A stretch of 64,000 bases of DNA, taken from Rhopalosiphum padi. Its lineage: Eukaryota; Arthropoda; Insecta; Hemiptera; Aphididae. Position 1 is the first letter of the stretch, and every line of letters starts with the position of its first letter. The stretch lies in NCBI RefSeq assembly GCF_020882245.1, contig NC_083597.1, forward strand, positions 80,144,152 through 80,208,151, read 5' to 3'. Below the pieces are notes generated by a model. It saw only the letters and a program-made list of their open reading frames with translations, was not told the DNA's origin and searched no databases. A program made the translations under genes and the position numbers. Positions 1-11,550 of the stretch are shown one piece after another.

Positions 1-35
1 AATTTATATAAAAATGTATATTTATATTTTTACAG

Positions 36-231
36 CGCTTGAAATACAAGACGATCTTGGGATGCCTGTAAATTACGTGAGAATCAAAGCACTGGAAGAC
101 AGTATAAGGAAGGACATAATTAGCGATACAAATTCAATGCACAAAGCCATCACTCCTGTACTTATTTTAGCGCAAATGTTCGCTATTTTACCAGTTCAAG
201 GCATTAGAGGACAAAACACTAGTTATTTAGT
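36..231 (+). CDS. Sugar gustatory receptor exon a (first in window)
   Basis: The acceptor is tttttacag at 27-35; the exon enters with two bases that complete an upstream codon. It encodes the cytosolic N-terminus and the start of TM1, including HKAITPVLILAQMFAILPVQGI, the best recognised N-terminal block of sugar receptors. The donor chosen is gtgagc at 232, leaving two bases that join the first base of the next exon. The ATG at 14 lies in intron sequence before the acceptor and is not the start. The true start exon lies left of the window. Confidence 0.88.
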
Positions 232-3200
232 GTGAGCAATACTATGTATAGTAAAATTATTCAGTTTAATTTTACTATTAATTGGATTTCCTTAAGGTCC
301 ATAATTTACACATTTTTTTTTTTACCTATAACATAACTATACATACTAAGAATTTTATTAAAACATTTTTTTTCACATTTTAAGCCAAGAAGTAGGATGA
401 CACTAAAAATATCAGCTTGACGATTTTGAATTTAAATGGGATTGTTAGGAGGTGATTGATGAAACAAAGTACCAAAATAGATTTACAATTTACAATAAAT
501 CTATGTATAAAGACATTTTAACCATATTAATTTTATATTTTTAAAGTATTATTTGTACACAGATAAGAGGTAAATAAACACTAATTATGTTTATTAGTTT
601 CTTAAATAACAAAATCTTAATAAAGATATTAATCATTTGTAAATTTTTACAATTTCTTCACCTTACATTTTATTTGTATCTAATTTCACTGTTAAATTTT
701 TTTCAAATGTATATTTTAGTAATCTCTTTCATCCAGAGGCGTTCTCAAGATTTTATATTGGTGGGGGGAATATGAAAATAAAATAAAAATATTTTATATT
801 TACATATTATTACGAAGTTAAACAGGAAACTTTATATTACCTAAAAAAAGGTCATAAGGGGATATATCCCCCATATATCCTTCGTGAGAACGCCCAAGCT
901 TTCATCTCATTTAAGTTCAAGGTTATTCAGCTGAATATTAGGTGGTACCTCTTAGCATGAACATATATAGATGCAAATGTATGTACGAGTATAATTACTA
1001 CCAATTTAAAATAAATTAATATAAATATACTCATATTTAATTATATAAAATCTGAGATCTGCAGTACAGTAAACACTTTAGTTAACACATTTTCAACTAT
1101 TTATAATTAATAATTTAATTAATGTATATTTTAGTTTCAATTGGTTAACCTGGTCAGTTATGTATAGCTTTATTGTAATTGGGATGTCTATCTTGATGGT
1201 TTCGTTTATAATCTTCGACTTGTATAATAATGGACTGACATACGACATTACTGGTAAAGCTTACAGTTTATTTTTATAATGTAATTTATATTTTATTAAA
1301 TTTTAAGTTTTAATTTTAAATTCTAGATCATGACTTATAATATATGTTAATCAAAGGTTATACTAACGTAGTAACTATATGTATTTATTGATTATTGTAG
1401 ATAATCACAAGATATGTTATAAGTTTATAACTGTAAAAAATTTTGTGAATTGTATAAATGTGTTATTTAGAATATGAAAATTTGAATAATAATTATAAAT
1501 TGTAATACATTTAAAAAAAATTATTTATTTCGTTTAAGAGTATTTTAAATTATAAAATAATCATTAGTACAATTAGCTAAGATCCGCTTTAAATTAATTA
1601 TTTTAATGCGATAATTTATCATTGTGTTCATTAATAACAATACCACCTTGTACCTACCAAATATTCACTAGATTTCTACTTGACCTAGATATTATATTAT
1701 TTAAGGATAGAAAAAAGGGTTTTTAACACTCAGTAATAATTAATTAGATGTTTAGTGTTTTTAAGTTAATAATATTATTAATTATAATTTCATTTACACT
1801 TATTTTAATAAGTGAATATTCATATAATAATAATATAATCCAATAAAAAAATTATATTATTTTTTTGAAATATTACCAGTATTTTTAAATATTAGGTTAT
1901 TTTGTTTATAGGTGATATAGTATATTTTGGAGGTTCACTAGCGGTTTATATAGTTTTTATCCATTTGGCAAGGGAATGGCCAAAAGTTATGGGAAGATGG
2001 GAACTAATGGAACGTGAAATGAAACAATATGGATACCCACTTAATTTGGCTTTTAAGTTTAAAATTTTAACAAGCATCATTATTTTACTCTCATCAAGTA
2101 CGTAAATATAACAAGTGAAATAAAATGTTTTTTAATAGCTCAGAGCAATAACAAAACTCTAATACATACGTGCTGTTATGCAAACAACCATCGTATCTAC
2201 TTTAAATACATGAAATTTATTGATATTGTGTATTATTGTAAGATATTAATAATATTAATATTATACATCTATCTTTTATTTTTACAGTTGAACACTTTGC
2301 TAGTATTTTAACGGGAGTATTAAGAGTTATACCTTGCTCATCGGATGGACTAGATATTTTTCGAGCTTACTTATTGACATCGTTTAAAACGGTCTTTACG
2401 TCTATAAACTACTCGCTCTTAGTAGCTATACCGTTGATGTTTTTTAATTGTCTGTTTTCTTTTGTTTGGAATTTTATGGATTTATTCATAATCATACTAG
2501 CTTGTGCTTTGACCAACAGATTCAAGCAGCTAAATCAAAAATTGGCCAGTGTCAGGGGAAAAGTTAGTTATAACTAATAACACAAAGATACGTAATTTTA
2601 TTAAATTATAACTTGTTGATATTTTAATAACTAATAAATTATTTATTATTATATAATTACCATTATTATTTATAAGTTATAATGATACCCAATTTAATAC
2701 AAACATTTATATTAATTTAGTATATTATGATAAATATATATTATATATTATATATAATAATATAATATTCTTAGAAATAAAATTTAAAAAATGTAATATA
2801 TATAATTTCAGTTTATTGTTGGTTGATTATAAAAATCTAACTAAGTATAGTATAAATCAATATGTGTCTAAAAATATATTAATAATAGCACATATTCAAA
2901 AAATTTTAAGTTCATTAAATTACACATAGTTAATTAAATGTTGTAATAGATCTATTCTGGATCGTAAAAAATATAATTTTATTTTTCATTTTAACTGGTA
3001 GCTGGTAGGTACACATTAAACTTATTTAATTTTAAGTTTAAATATATGAAAGTCACTTTATAATTTGTTATGATTTAATTTTTAGGTACTTCCAAGTATG
3101 TATTGGCGAAAATCTAGAGAAACATATAATATTTTAGCGTCATTAACTCACGACTTTGATGAATTTCTATCACCAGTGATTTTATTATCATTCGGTCATA

Positions 3201-3834
3201 ATTTGTACTTTATTTGCTTACAACTTCTTAATAGTTTGAAGTGTGTGAAATTATATAAATATAATTAAATATAATTAATGTTTTATTAAGGCTAATAAAA
3301 ATATTTTTAGGCCTATGCACAGTTCTTGGGAAGCTCTATGTTTTGCATTTTTATTTACATATCTAGTTGGAAGAACATGCGCAGTATCTTTGTATGTCGC
3401 ATCCATTAATGATCAAAGCAAAAAACCAAAAGGTGTATTATTCTCTGTGCCAGCAGAGTGTTATGGAGTCGAGGTGAATTTAAGTTTAGTTTGAAAATAT
3501 AACGTTTATTTATCATTGAATTTGAATATCAAACTAGTTGTTTTTTTTAAATTGCAGGTAGAAAGATTTTTAACACAAGTGTCTGCTGACGAATTATCAT
3601 TTACTGGTTGTAATTTTTTTTCTGTCACTAGGACGTTTATGCTAACGGTTGGTTGCAAAAGTTATTTTAATCTTTTTGAATGTTCTTTTAATATAAGTGC
3701 TAATTTTTCATTTTATTATGATTGTTTAGGTGGCTGGAACTATAGTCACGTACGAGATTGTATTGATACAATTTAACAATGTGGCTAGCGGAGTCGCTGA
3801 TCAAAATAATACTCTTATTAATATTTGTCCGTAG
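36..3834 (+). CDS. Gustatory receptor, sugar-receptor clade (8 exons, 5'-partial)
   Basis: Seven-transmembrane insect gustatory receptor, a ligand-gated cation channel subunit expected in the dendrite membrane of taste neurons or nutrient-sensing cells. Joined exons are 36-231, 1135-1253, 1912-2097, 2288-2562, 3086-3240, 3311-3473, 3558-3647 and 3730-3834. All junctions have GT/AG and matching phase, giving 428 residues and a TAG stop with no interruption. Sugar-clade hallmarks visible are an N-terminal MHKAITPVLILAQMF segment, LAREWPKVMGRWELMERE in the middle loop, SADELSFTGCNFFSVTR near the end, and the C-terminal signature AGTIVTYEIVLIQF, in which the TYE tyrosine and glutamate are typical of sugar receptors. 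Family length is about 430-480 residues, so only a short first exon or two is missing to the left. Sugar ligand preference (glucose, fructose or trehalose class) cannot be read from the sequence. Clade assignment is established knowledge applied to visible motifs; aphid orthology is inference. Confidence 0.93.
232..1134 (+). other. Intron a-b of the gustatory receptor
   Basis: 903 bp of AT-rich intron that carries the small inverted-repeat element at 738-893. No other coding signal is seen. The following introns (1254-1911, 2098-2287, 2563-3085, 3241-3310, 3474-3557, 3648-3729) are 70-658 bp of plain AT-rich sequence. Confidence 0.8.
738..893. mobile_element. Small inverted-repeat element (MITE candidate) in gustatory receptor intron
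   Basis: About 156 bp bounded by imperfect inverted ends. The left end reads ggcgttctcaagattttata and runs on to a ggggg block; the right end reads, on the minus strand, ggcgttctcacgaaggatat and also runs on to ggggg. The interior is AT-rich with no ORF. No clear target-site duplication is visible, so the superfamily is undetermined. The G/C-rich ends stand out sharply from the surrounding intron. Confidence 0.6.
1135..1253 (+). CDS. Sugar gustatory receptor exon b
   Basis: Acceptor ttttag ends at 1134 and donor gtaaag begins at 1254. The exon encodes FNWLTWSVMYSFIVIG and a hydrophobic helix ending LYNNGLTYDIT, matching the region spanning the first loop and TM2. The 119-bp length gives phase 1 in and one base out, which completes a glycine codon with the next exon. 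Confidence 0.88.
1912..2097 (+). CDS. Sugar gustatory receptor exon c
   Basis: Acceptor gtttatag ends at 1911; donor gtacgt begins at 2098. Encodes GDIVYFGGSLAVYIVFIHLA (TM3) followed by the charged loop REWPKVMGRWELMEREMK, a strongly conserved sugar-receptor block, then the start of TM4. The short open frame continues past the donor for only one codon. Confidence 0.92.
2288..2562 (+). CDS. Sugar gustatory receptor exon d
   Basis: Acceptor tttttacag ends at 2287; donor gttagt begins at 2563. Begins IEHFASILTGVLRV after the split isoleucine codon and carries two hydrophobic segments (around SINYSLLVAIPLMFFNCLFS and WNFMDLFIIILACALTNRF) followed by FKQLNQKLASVRGK, the amphipathic intracellular loop typical of the family. 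Ends in phase 0. Confidence 0.92.
3086..3240 (+). CDS. Sugar gustatory receptor exon e
   Basis: Acceptor tttttag ends at 3085; donor gtgtgt begins at 3241. Encodes VLPSMYWRKSRETYNILASL and then LSPVILLSFGHNLYFICLQLLNSL, matching the intracellular loop and the sixth helix. Ends with two bases of a lysine codon completed by the next exon across a 70-bp intron. Confidence 0.9.
3311..3473 (+). CDS. Sugar gustatory receptor exon f
   Basis: Acceptor atttttag ends at 3310; donor gtgaat begins at 3474. Encodes PMHSSWEALCFAFLFTYLVG, RTCAVSLYVASIND and a loop ending VPAECYGVE. The motif pattern of a helix, then RT..VSLY.A.IND, matches the pre-terminal part of sugar receptors. Phase 0 out. Confidence 0.92.
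3558..3647 (+). CDS. Sugar gustatory receptor exon g
   Basis: Acceptor attgcag ends at 3557; donor gttggt begins at 3648. Encodes 30 residues, VERFLTQVSADELSFTGCNF then FSVTRTFMLT, the start of the last transmembrane segment. The intron after MLT sits at the usual position just before the TYE signature. Open reading continues past the donor, but only splicing restores the conserved C-terminus. Confidence 0.92.
3730..3834 (+). CDS. Sugar gustatory receptor terminal exon
   Basis: Acceptor gtttag ends at 3729. Encodes VAGTIVTYEIVLIQFNNVAS and a short tail ending NICP before the TAG stop at 3832-3834. AGTIVTYE..L.QF is the diagnostic C-terminal signature of gustatory receptors, in the sugar-clade form. 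Confidence 0.93.
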   Translation: MAGTIVTYEIVLIQFNNVASGVADQNNTLINICP

Positions 3835-3955
3835 TTATTAAATTATGCATAGATTGGCTGGAAAACGAAACGAAGTTAATCAACTCCTTAGTAATTATTA
3901 ATGACTAAAATGGAAAATTATAATATGTATAGGAACCAATAATTTGTTTGATGCG

Positions 3956-4126
3956 ATTAAATGTATATTAAAGTGTTTGTAAACATCAGGCATATTTCCT
4001 TAATTTCATAATTAAAGAAGTCATGTACTTCGTAACATAAATAATCACAAAAATATAACTGTCAGATAAAAATAAAAATATATATCTTTGTTAGTAGGCA
4101 ATTCGTAATATGCAAATACTAATAAA
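3956..4126 (+). promoter_or_regulatory. Candidate poly(A) signals of the gustatory receptor
   Basis: ATTAAA occurs at 3956-3961 and 3967-3972, and AATAAA at 4071-4076 and 4121-4126, within 300 bp of the stop codon. In DNA this AT-rich such hexamers are expected by chance, so the used site cannot be chosen without transcript data. Confidence 0.25.
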
Positions 4127-4728
4127 CCTTAGCAGAAAAGAGCATTATGAATTTAGACATTTTAATAATGGAAAGTTCTTCAAACAAATGAGTGCGTTGT
4201 GAATAATATCATAATACTTACTGTATTTTTTTTTTTAGTATGAATATATTTTTTTAAGTTACAAAATGTAGTTTTGTTATTAATTGTTACTTTGTTTTCT
4301 ATTACATTATTTATAATAATTTACATTATACCTATTGGATATATTTTTATTTAATATTAATTCTTAAACATTTTTAATTAGTCACATTTAAGCAATATTA
4401 TGTATCTTTAACAATTATTTTTTGTATTTTAAAAATAATTAATTAATATTTAATGAATGAAGATGTAGAAATGATGTATTTCTTTTACCAAGGTTTGTCT
4501 GAAATATTTCCAAAATTATTTGTTATATCAAGTTTTGGAATGAGCTGACTGGCATTTTGAATATATTCTTCCATTTTTTACGTTTCTAGTTAAAAATATA
4601 TACTTCAACTTTCAACGTGTAAGACGAGTCAGGTCGGTCAAAACTATTTGATTTAAACCGATTTAAATTATACATATTAAAAATATGTATAAATTATTGT
4701 GTCAACATTTTTATATGTATGATTGGAA

Positions 4729-5299
4729 AAAAAGCCTCGTATCAACTAAATACATTATTCGTTATTTTATTATGATTTACATAATTAAATATAATCAAAA
4801 CATTTATCAATGTAACACTTTTTTAACATATTTATAAGTATAGCTGCAATCTGCATTTGACATTGTCAATAATTGTCATTTGTCATTTATACCTAAATAG
4901 TTAATTTAAAAAATATTTAAAATTATTGTAATTTGTCATTTGTACCTACATAATTTTAAAAATGTTTAAGGGTAAAAATTTAAAATAATTAAAAAATATA
5001 AATTAATTTTCATTTGTATATAATATAAATAATTTATTTAACATTTTTTAAATTGTATAATACAAATGACAAATTACAATTATTTTAAATGTTTACCCTT
5101 AAATATTTTTTAAATTACCTATGGGCTATGTAGGTACAAAATGACAAATGACAATTATTGACAATGTTAAATACAGATTGCAGCTATACTTCTAAAATAT
5201 GTTAAAAAAGCGTTACACGGATAATTGTAATGATTATATTTAATTATGTAAATCATAATAAAATAACGAATAATGTATTTAGTTGATACGAGGCTTTTT
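4729..5299. mobile_element. Foldback MITE with ~250-bp inverted arms
   Basis: A 571-bp near-palindrome. The left arm (4729 to about 4975) and the reverse complement of the right arm (about 5035-5299) match closely; the outer ~68 bp, starting aaaaagcctcgtatcaacta, are essentially identical. Inner parts share the distinctive block tagctgcaatctg, attgacaatg and repeated atttgtcatttgta words with scattered substitutions. A short AT-rich spacer separates the arms. It has no coding capacity, so it would be a non-autonomous element moved in trans. I could not fix the exact ends or a target-site duplication because the flanks are A/T runs. Confidence 0.85.
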
Positions 5300-6070
5300 A
5301 TTTTCTAGATTCGATAATAATATTATTACCTTATTGGACAGTTATGATTCATATTGTATACTTTGTTACATTTCATCATCAAATTTATAATTTTGTTAAT
5401 TTATCATTTATAATAATTGCCATGTATGAAGTAATAGTAAATTTATTATGTTATAAACATGGCTTCGTTTATATATCTATTTTATCTAAATAGATAGTAC
5501 TTATATTATTCTCTGTTGCACACATTAAAATAAATTACGTATGACAACTAAATGTACATGTATCCCTTTTTAAATGTTTGCTTATTTTGGGTAAAATAAT
5601 ACTATGTATCTATTTATAAAGAATTCAAAACTTTAGTTTCAGGTATTTATCGTAAATGACGTATATGTATAAGTTGTTATTTATATTTAAGTCATAATGT
5701 TCGTTACTATTTACAATTTATTTCTAGGTTTTATTATAATGAATAAATCATTTGTTTAAATAGTTATTTTTAACAACCACCGATGGTTTTACGTGTTCCA
5801 CTTGATATTCTAAATATTTGTTGTTAGATATAAATTCAAAATTATTTATAAATGCACAACGGATATTTATTGAATATTAACATAATAATTATAATAATAA
5901 TATTAATATTAATAATAATAATAATTTCTTAACAGTGTATAATAGTTACAATAACAACATTTTGATAGTTTAAGTTCACAATATTTTTTTTTAATTTTGT
6001 TTTTTTAACAGTGATAGACATTATACAAATATAATATTATAGATGCTACTTACAAAATAGTTTACAATAA

Positions 6071-6078
<8 letters not shown>

Positions 6079-6109
<31 letters not shown>
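6079..6109. repeat. (AT)n microsatellite
   Basis: About 31 bp of uninterrupted alternating AT. A likely length-polymorphic site; no other significance is seen. Confidence 0.95.
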
Positions 6110-6113
<4 letters not shown>

Positions 6114-6851
6114 TGCTAGTTTTTAAATATAAATAAACATAAAAAGGTACGAAAATTGTATTTACAAATTTTGGTAGTTCAATGAATATTTCATACAGTA
6201 AAATGCTTGCCTATCTGTCATTACACAATACAGATATTGATCGAGAACATAACAAACACCCAAATATTACATATAATATCAAAATATTAGTTAAATAGTA
6301 GCTATTACGTAAGGAATAGGTATCTAGCAAACTAATTTTTCTGAAAGAAAATACGCAATAAGTCATCTTTAAAATTAAAACAATATTCATAAACTTTATC
6401 AAATAATAATATTAAAATATTATGCATATCAATTAGTATTCTCGGAATATTGAAAACTACATATTAACTTTTAGTCAAAATCATTTCGACTGTAGAATGA
6501 TTATTATAATACGAAAAGAAAACACTCGTTAAACTATTAAAGTATTTTAAATTAAAAATGCAATTTATTACACTCAACTTTAAATAATAAAAAAACTAAT
6601 TTAATTAATATAGGTACAATACACCTATATAATATTGTGTATTATAATTTATAATATAGCGACGCGATTTCCATGTATGTACTTCAATAAATTATGCTCA
6701 GACATATTAAAAGTTTTCCGACAGCGTATTTCGCGAAATAATTTCAATATTATTATATTATCGTTCGGTTATCTACAATACGGTTAGCCATCTACCTGTC
6801 ATAATACAATAAATATCGACAGGTAATGATAATATTATAGTGACACTATAG

Positions 6852-7045
6852 CAGCGGTTCCCAAACTGTGCACCGCGGTGCCCTAGGGGCACAGCAAGCA
6901 CTTTCTAAGGGCACCGTGGTCTACGTAAAATTGGTTATCAATGAGTATTTTTTTTGTTCTGTCTTTCGTGTTATTCACAGCAGGTACTGTGGTTAAATTG
7001 GGTCGAAAAAAAGGCACCGCGGAAAAAAAAGTTTGGGAACCGCTG
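6852..7045. mobile_element. hAT-type MITE with perfect 8-bp target-site duplication
   Basis: 194-bp non-autonomous DNA transposon. Terminal inverted repeats are exact over 15 bp: cagcggttcccaaac at 6852-6866 and its reverse complement at 7031-7045. The element is flanked on both sides by cactatag (6844-6851 and 7046-7053), a perfect 8-bp duplication, the length made by hAT transposases. Ends of the form CAGNGGTTCCCAAAC are well known in this superfamily. The interior has G/C-rich sub-terminal repeats (caccgcggtgcc near the left, ggcaccgcgg near the right) and no ORF. The intact duplication suggests a fairly recent insertion. Confidence 0.95.
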
Positions 7046-9330
7046 CACTATAGTAATACATAGGTAAACGGGGTTTTTTTTTTATTTTAAACTTAGTTCG
7101 TTGACACTTTGGGACGAGAACGTCATATTATTTTTGTTTAAGTTTTTATCGGGTTATTATTGTTTCGATTAAATACGTATTTACATAGAATTGGAGTCGA
7201 TAAGATTATATTGAACAAATATATTTTTATAGTGTTTTGATGGCCGAATTTTAAAACAAAAAATGTAGTAACGTTGCAATAATAATTTATATTATTACAC
7301 ATTTATAATAATACATCGAATCGATTGCATGGATATTTGGAAAAAAAATAATTCAAAATATGTCTTTAAAAATTATTTGTTTAATGATTATAAATAATTA
7401 CTAATACAAATGTATACGGTTTTCAACTGTTATTGGCTATGAAAGTCGTGATTAATAATGAAAATATAAATTATTAAACATAAAAATATCCAGGTATATT
7501 TATGTTGTTATAGTTATTATTACAAGATTTTTTTAGTAATGTAATATTTACACTATACAAATTTATGTACAAAAGTTGGTTATATTTATTACTTAGAGGT
7601 AATGTTTCATTACTCAATGGCATGAACTAAATTATTATTTTTTTTCTTAAATATTACCGTATATATTTATATTAAAAACCTAATTACTGCATGATATAAT
7701 TTCTGAAAAATTCTATAAGTACCAACCACCATATTTTATACTTTTATTTAAAATCAATCAAATTTGTTTTAAATATATATTATTTTTATTTGATTCATAA
7801 TGATTGTATAATAAAAATAAGAAGATAATATTATGTATATATATATAAATTTCTTTTTTAAAAGATTTTTACGTAAAAAAAATCACTTTAACCTTTCTGT
7901 TAAATAAATTATAACAAACTTTTAATACGGTCAAAGTAATAAGAAAAGTTTTTTGTTTTATTATTATGTTTGTAGTTCTAGAGAAAAAAACTTTTATACC
8001 GATGGTTCTGTAAAGGAAAAACCATAGGATAACAAGAATATTGTTTTTTTGTTTTCAATTTTACTTGTTCTTCTACATTATGTCATCAATTATCCACCTC
8101 CCATTTATTTAATTTTATGTTTTTTTACGAGCTTCAAAAAAAATCTTAAAACATATATACGAATATTCTAAAACGTATCTATAAGCGATAGATTAGTGGA
8201 ATACGTTATTGAATCTGACTAAAAATTGTTATAATCATAAAATAAATCACTGCTGTAGAGTTTTTTTGGTGATAGTTTGTCGCAAAATTATTATACCTAA
8301 TCATTGAAAATATTATGGTTTTAGATTTGGGCTCATAATATAATTGACATGTGTCGTGGTTGAATATCTAGTTATTTAATCAAAATAAGGCTAATTGTGT
8401 TTCGTGGATGTCGACAAATTCGGATAATGGTTTCCGTGATTCATTTAATTAAAATGTACATATAATTGTACGTGTGATAATAATTCACAATTGTTCAATC
8501 AATTAATGAATGTATGCCAAAACGATAAAATTACCTATCTTCCTGTTTAACATTTTATTTTTAGTTTTAGATCACAACGAAAGCAACATTTGTAACCACA
8601 AGTTTAACTATCAACAATAAATAATATGATTATTATGTTGTTTTTTGCGCATATACATGTGTATGTGCAAACAATTGTCAATAATTTGCTGTATGGAGCA
8701 CAAATAAAAATGATTTAGTCATAAATTATTTTTAATTCAATTACAGTGTTCCACGATGAAAAAAATCGTTTAATTTCCGATTGAAATTATCATGATTCAA
8801 GTTGATCATAATGATTATAGAGTGCCTATACTATTATTATGATATCGTGAAATATCATAAATTCAAAAAATTATAATTTTTTTTTTACAAAATATGAACA
8901 TGTACTCGTAGTATACTATTTGCTTAAAAAAACATCAAGATTTATATTCAAAATAAATAGTTATAAAATTAACTAATACGGTCATCACAAAAAAACAATA
9001 TATAATAATACTAGATACGTATACAATATCGGCAATTTTGTCAATGACTGCTGAAGAATATTCAATTACGTTGATGATGATGACGAAACAAAATAAATAA
9101 CCATTTATTATTCTGGTATGGCCATCAACAATAATTCATAAATCATAAAAATATAAAATAAAATAATATTAGTATATAATTAACAGAGTAGTAGGTGAAG
9201 TGATAAACTATTTGTAAAGTTAATAAGATATATTATTGACTCAGATATTATAGGTCTATGTCTATGTTTTTGATCAAATAGATAGCTTCTGGACTAAATA
9301 GCAGGGAATCTCTGACAACTAAAGATCTTT

Positions 9331-9402
9331 CCTCTTTGGTAGTTGAACTACCAAGCAAAGGAATAATCTTAGATAGCTGAACTATCTTAACTGATCTCTC
9401 AG
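9331..9402. repeat. Cluster of short perfect hairpins
   Basis: A 19-nt palindrome at 9336-9354 (ttggtagtt, one central base, aactaccaa) is followed by agatag/ctatct at 9371-9387 and ctga/tcag around 9391-9402. The first two share the loop core TAG(T/C)TGAACTA. This could be a folded RNA, a degraded inverted-repeat element, or chance; nothing identifies a known RNA family. Confidence 0.4.
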
Positions 9403-11550
9403 ACTCGCAACAGAAACATCAGCAATGAAAACTTGTAATATACTTATAGTATTATGTACCTACAATGAAACAAAATAGCCAGAAATATAATACGGCGCGT
9501 GAACTAGTATCCAGATTCAATGCAATTATTCTAATTAATTTTATAATTATTTATTTTTGGAAGTCAAATGGTTAATGTCAGGAGTCCTTCCGTCCGTGTG
9601 GCGCAACCGAATAACTCATTAATATAAATTATGTTTTTTTTTATGCTCGCGTTACTCTCGAAGTGAAATATAATAACAATGACGGTAAACATTGTTTTCT
9701 GAAAAATCTACTACGATTTGTATACTCGGCGGCGTAAAAAACTAAAATCAAATAATGTGAAGTGAATTGATATTACTTACGCTGTATGTCGATTGACTTT
9801 ATCCAGTGCGCACTAATTACTACTATAATATAACATGATATTATATTTTAATCTAATAATGGGCCTATAATAATGATTGCGAACATAAGATAAATCGGAA
9901 TTGTTGAATTAGATTATCTTCTTAAAATACACGCGTTGTTGCAGGCGTGTGTCTACACGTGTATATTATGTAATAATGTTTTTTTTATATATTTTATAGC
10001 AGGTATAGGAAGTTTTCTTAGAAATATATGTATAATTTTGACATATATGGAATATAGAGTGCGCCGGAAATGCGTATAGAGCGTGAAACTATAATATTAT
10101 CTACCTAAAGTATTGATAAAACAGACGTAAACGTAACGGTAGACGAATTAAAGTCACAATAACAAAATATTATTGTTTTCTGTGGTACTGGCGGGTAGTT
10201 ACAGGTTGTTATAATATTGTATCAGATTTTAACTTAAAATTTTAAATTCAACGTGAAATCAATAAAGTAAATAATACAACAATAGTTAAGACATTTTATT
10301 TGTTTACTTAAATATCAATTGAAAGCTATAATAATAAAGTTTAGTTGAATAGTTAAAATAAAGTTTATATTTTTTAAACGGATGTAAATCAGTTACTCTA
10401 AAGTTTATATCAACTGTCTATTTAACAATAACAAAAATATATTTTCCATATTTTAGTTCTTCTCGTTTTTTATATTAGCATTAATTATTTGTATTATTAA
10501 TAAATATGTACTGTTCAAAGAGTTTTGTTATGTCGCATTTGTTGAGCAGCTTTTACTGTTTGATTTGATAGTAGGTACCTACATCAACATAAAATATTAT
10601 GATGATTTTTTTTACAGCTTAACGATAAACCTACTAGAGTCATAATAAATCTCCTAACAAATGATGAAATCATCGGATTTAGGGGAGTTCTCTACTTCCT
10701 CGACATTACATAATATACGATTTAACAAACAACTTTTGTTTACCTATTTGAATTGTCTGCTAGAACTTATATAACACGATCGTTAGAAATCAAATCTTTG
10801 TTATCATGATATTTTTGAAAACGCGAATTATAAATAAGTCGAGACATGTTTAAATTGCAGAATAGGTACAAATATTATATCGTATATAATAATATCGTAT
10901 CTGACGATCGGACTATATTAGCCACCGTCGCTCGTTCGGCATAAAACTCTCGACGTGGACACAAACATATTACAATAGGTAAGAATAAGACTACAAAACC
11001 GTTGGGTTTTATAGTTAAACGCGATCGCTCATACTAAATATATTCTATTAGAATAATAACATTATAGTGCTATATTCTATTTAAGACAAACGAAACAATA
11101 TAATAATAGTACAACACCGTTTTCTATATTATATACGACAGAGACGAATCATCTGCGTAATATGATATTATAATAACGTGTATCGAAATAAACGATTAAA
11201 TAATATGTGATATAATATTTATATTATTATTTACACGGTAATGATACCACCAACAGAGGTATACGGTATCATAAGAGCTCGCGGTACGAATACGTCATAA
11301 GCTCGACACGCGTGTTGACCGGCGAATCGCGTCGGAGGAGGGCCATCCGGAAGTATGTTTGGCCGCGGTATTATTTTTTCAAGCCGGAAGTGTTACGTCA
11401 TATCTAATGTCAAGTTATTATGATAATCGCACGGTCGACCACAACCGCAACAACGACACGACGATGACGTAGTACAACGACCGCCGTACTTCATAACACA
11501 CCGCGGACTGTGCTGATAGGCATGCGCAGAAGAAGCGACCTGAGCGACGG

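Larger units (their letters stand above)
3835..11550. other. Intergenic region between convergent genes
   Basis: About 7.7 kb of AT-rich DNA between the receptor stop and the neuroligin stop; it must also contain both 3' UTRs. Besides the elements listed separately I see only short AT-biased ORFs without family signatures. The part from about 11260 to 11550 is markedly richer in G+C and CpG and is probably the proximal 3' UTR of the neuroligin. Confidence 0.7.
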
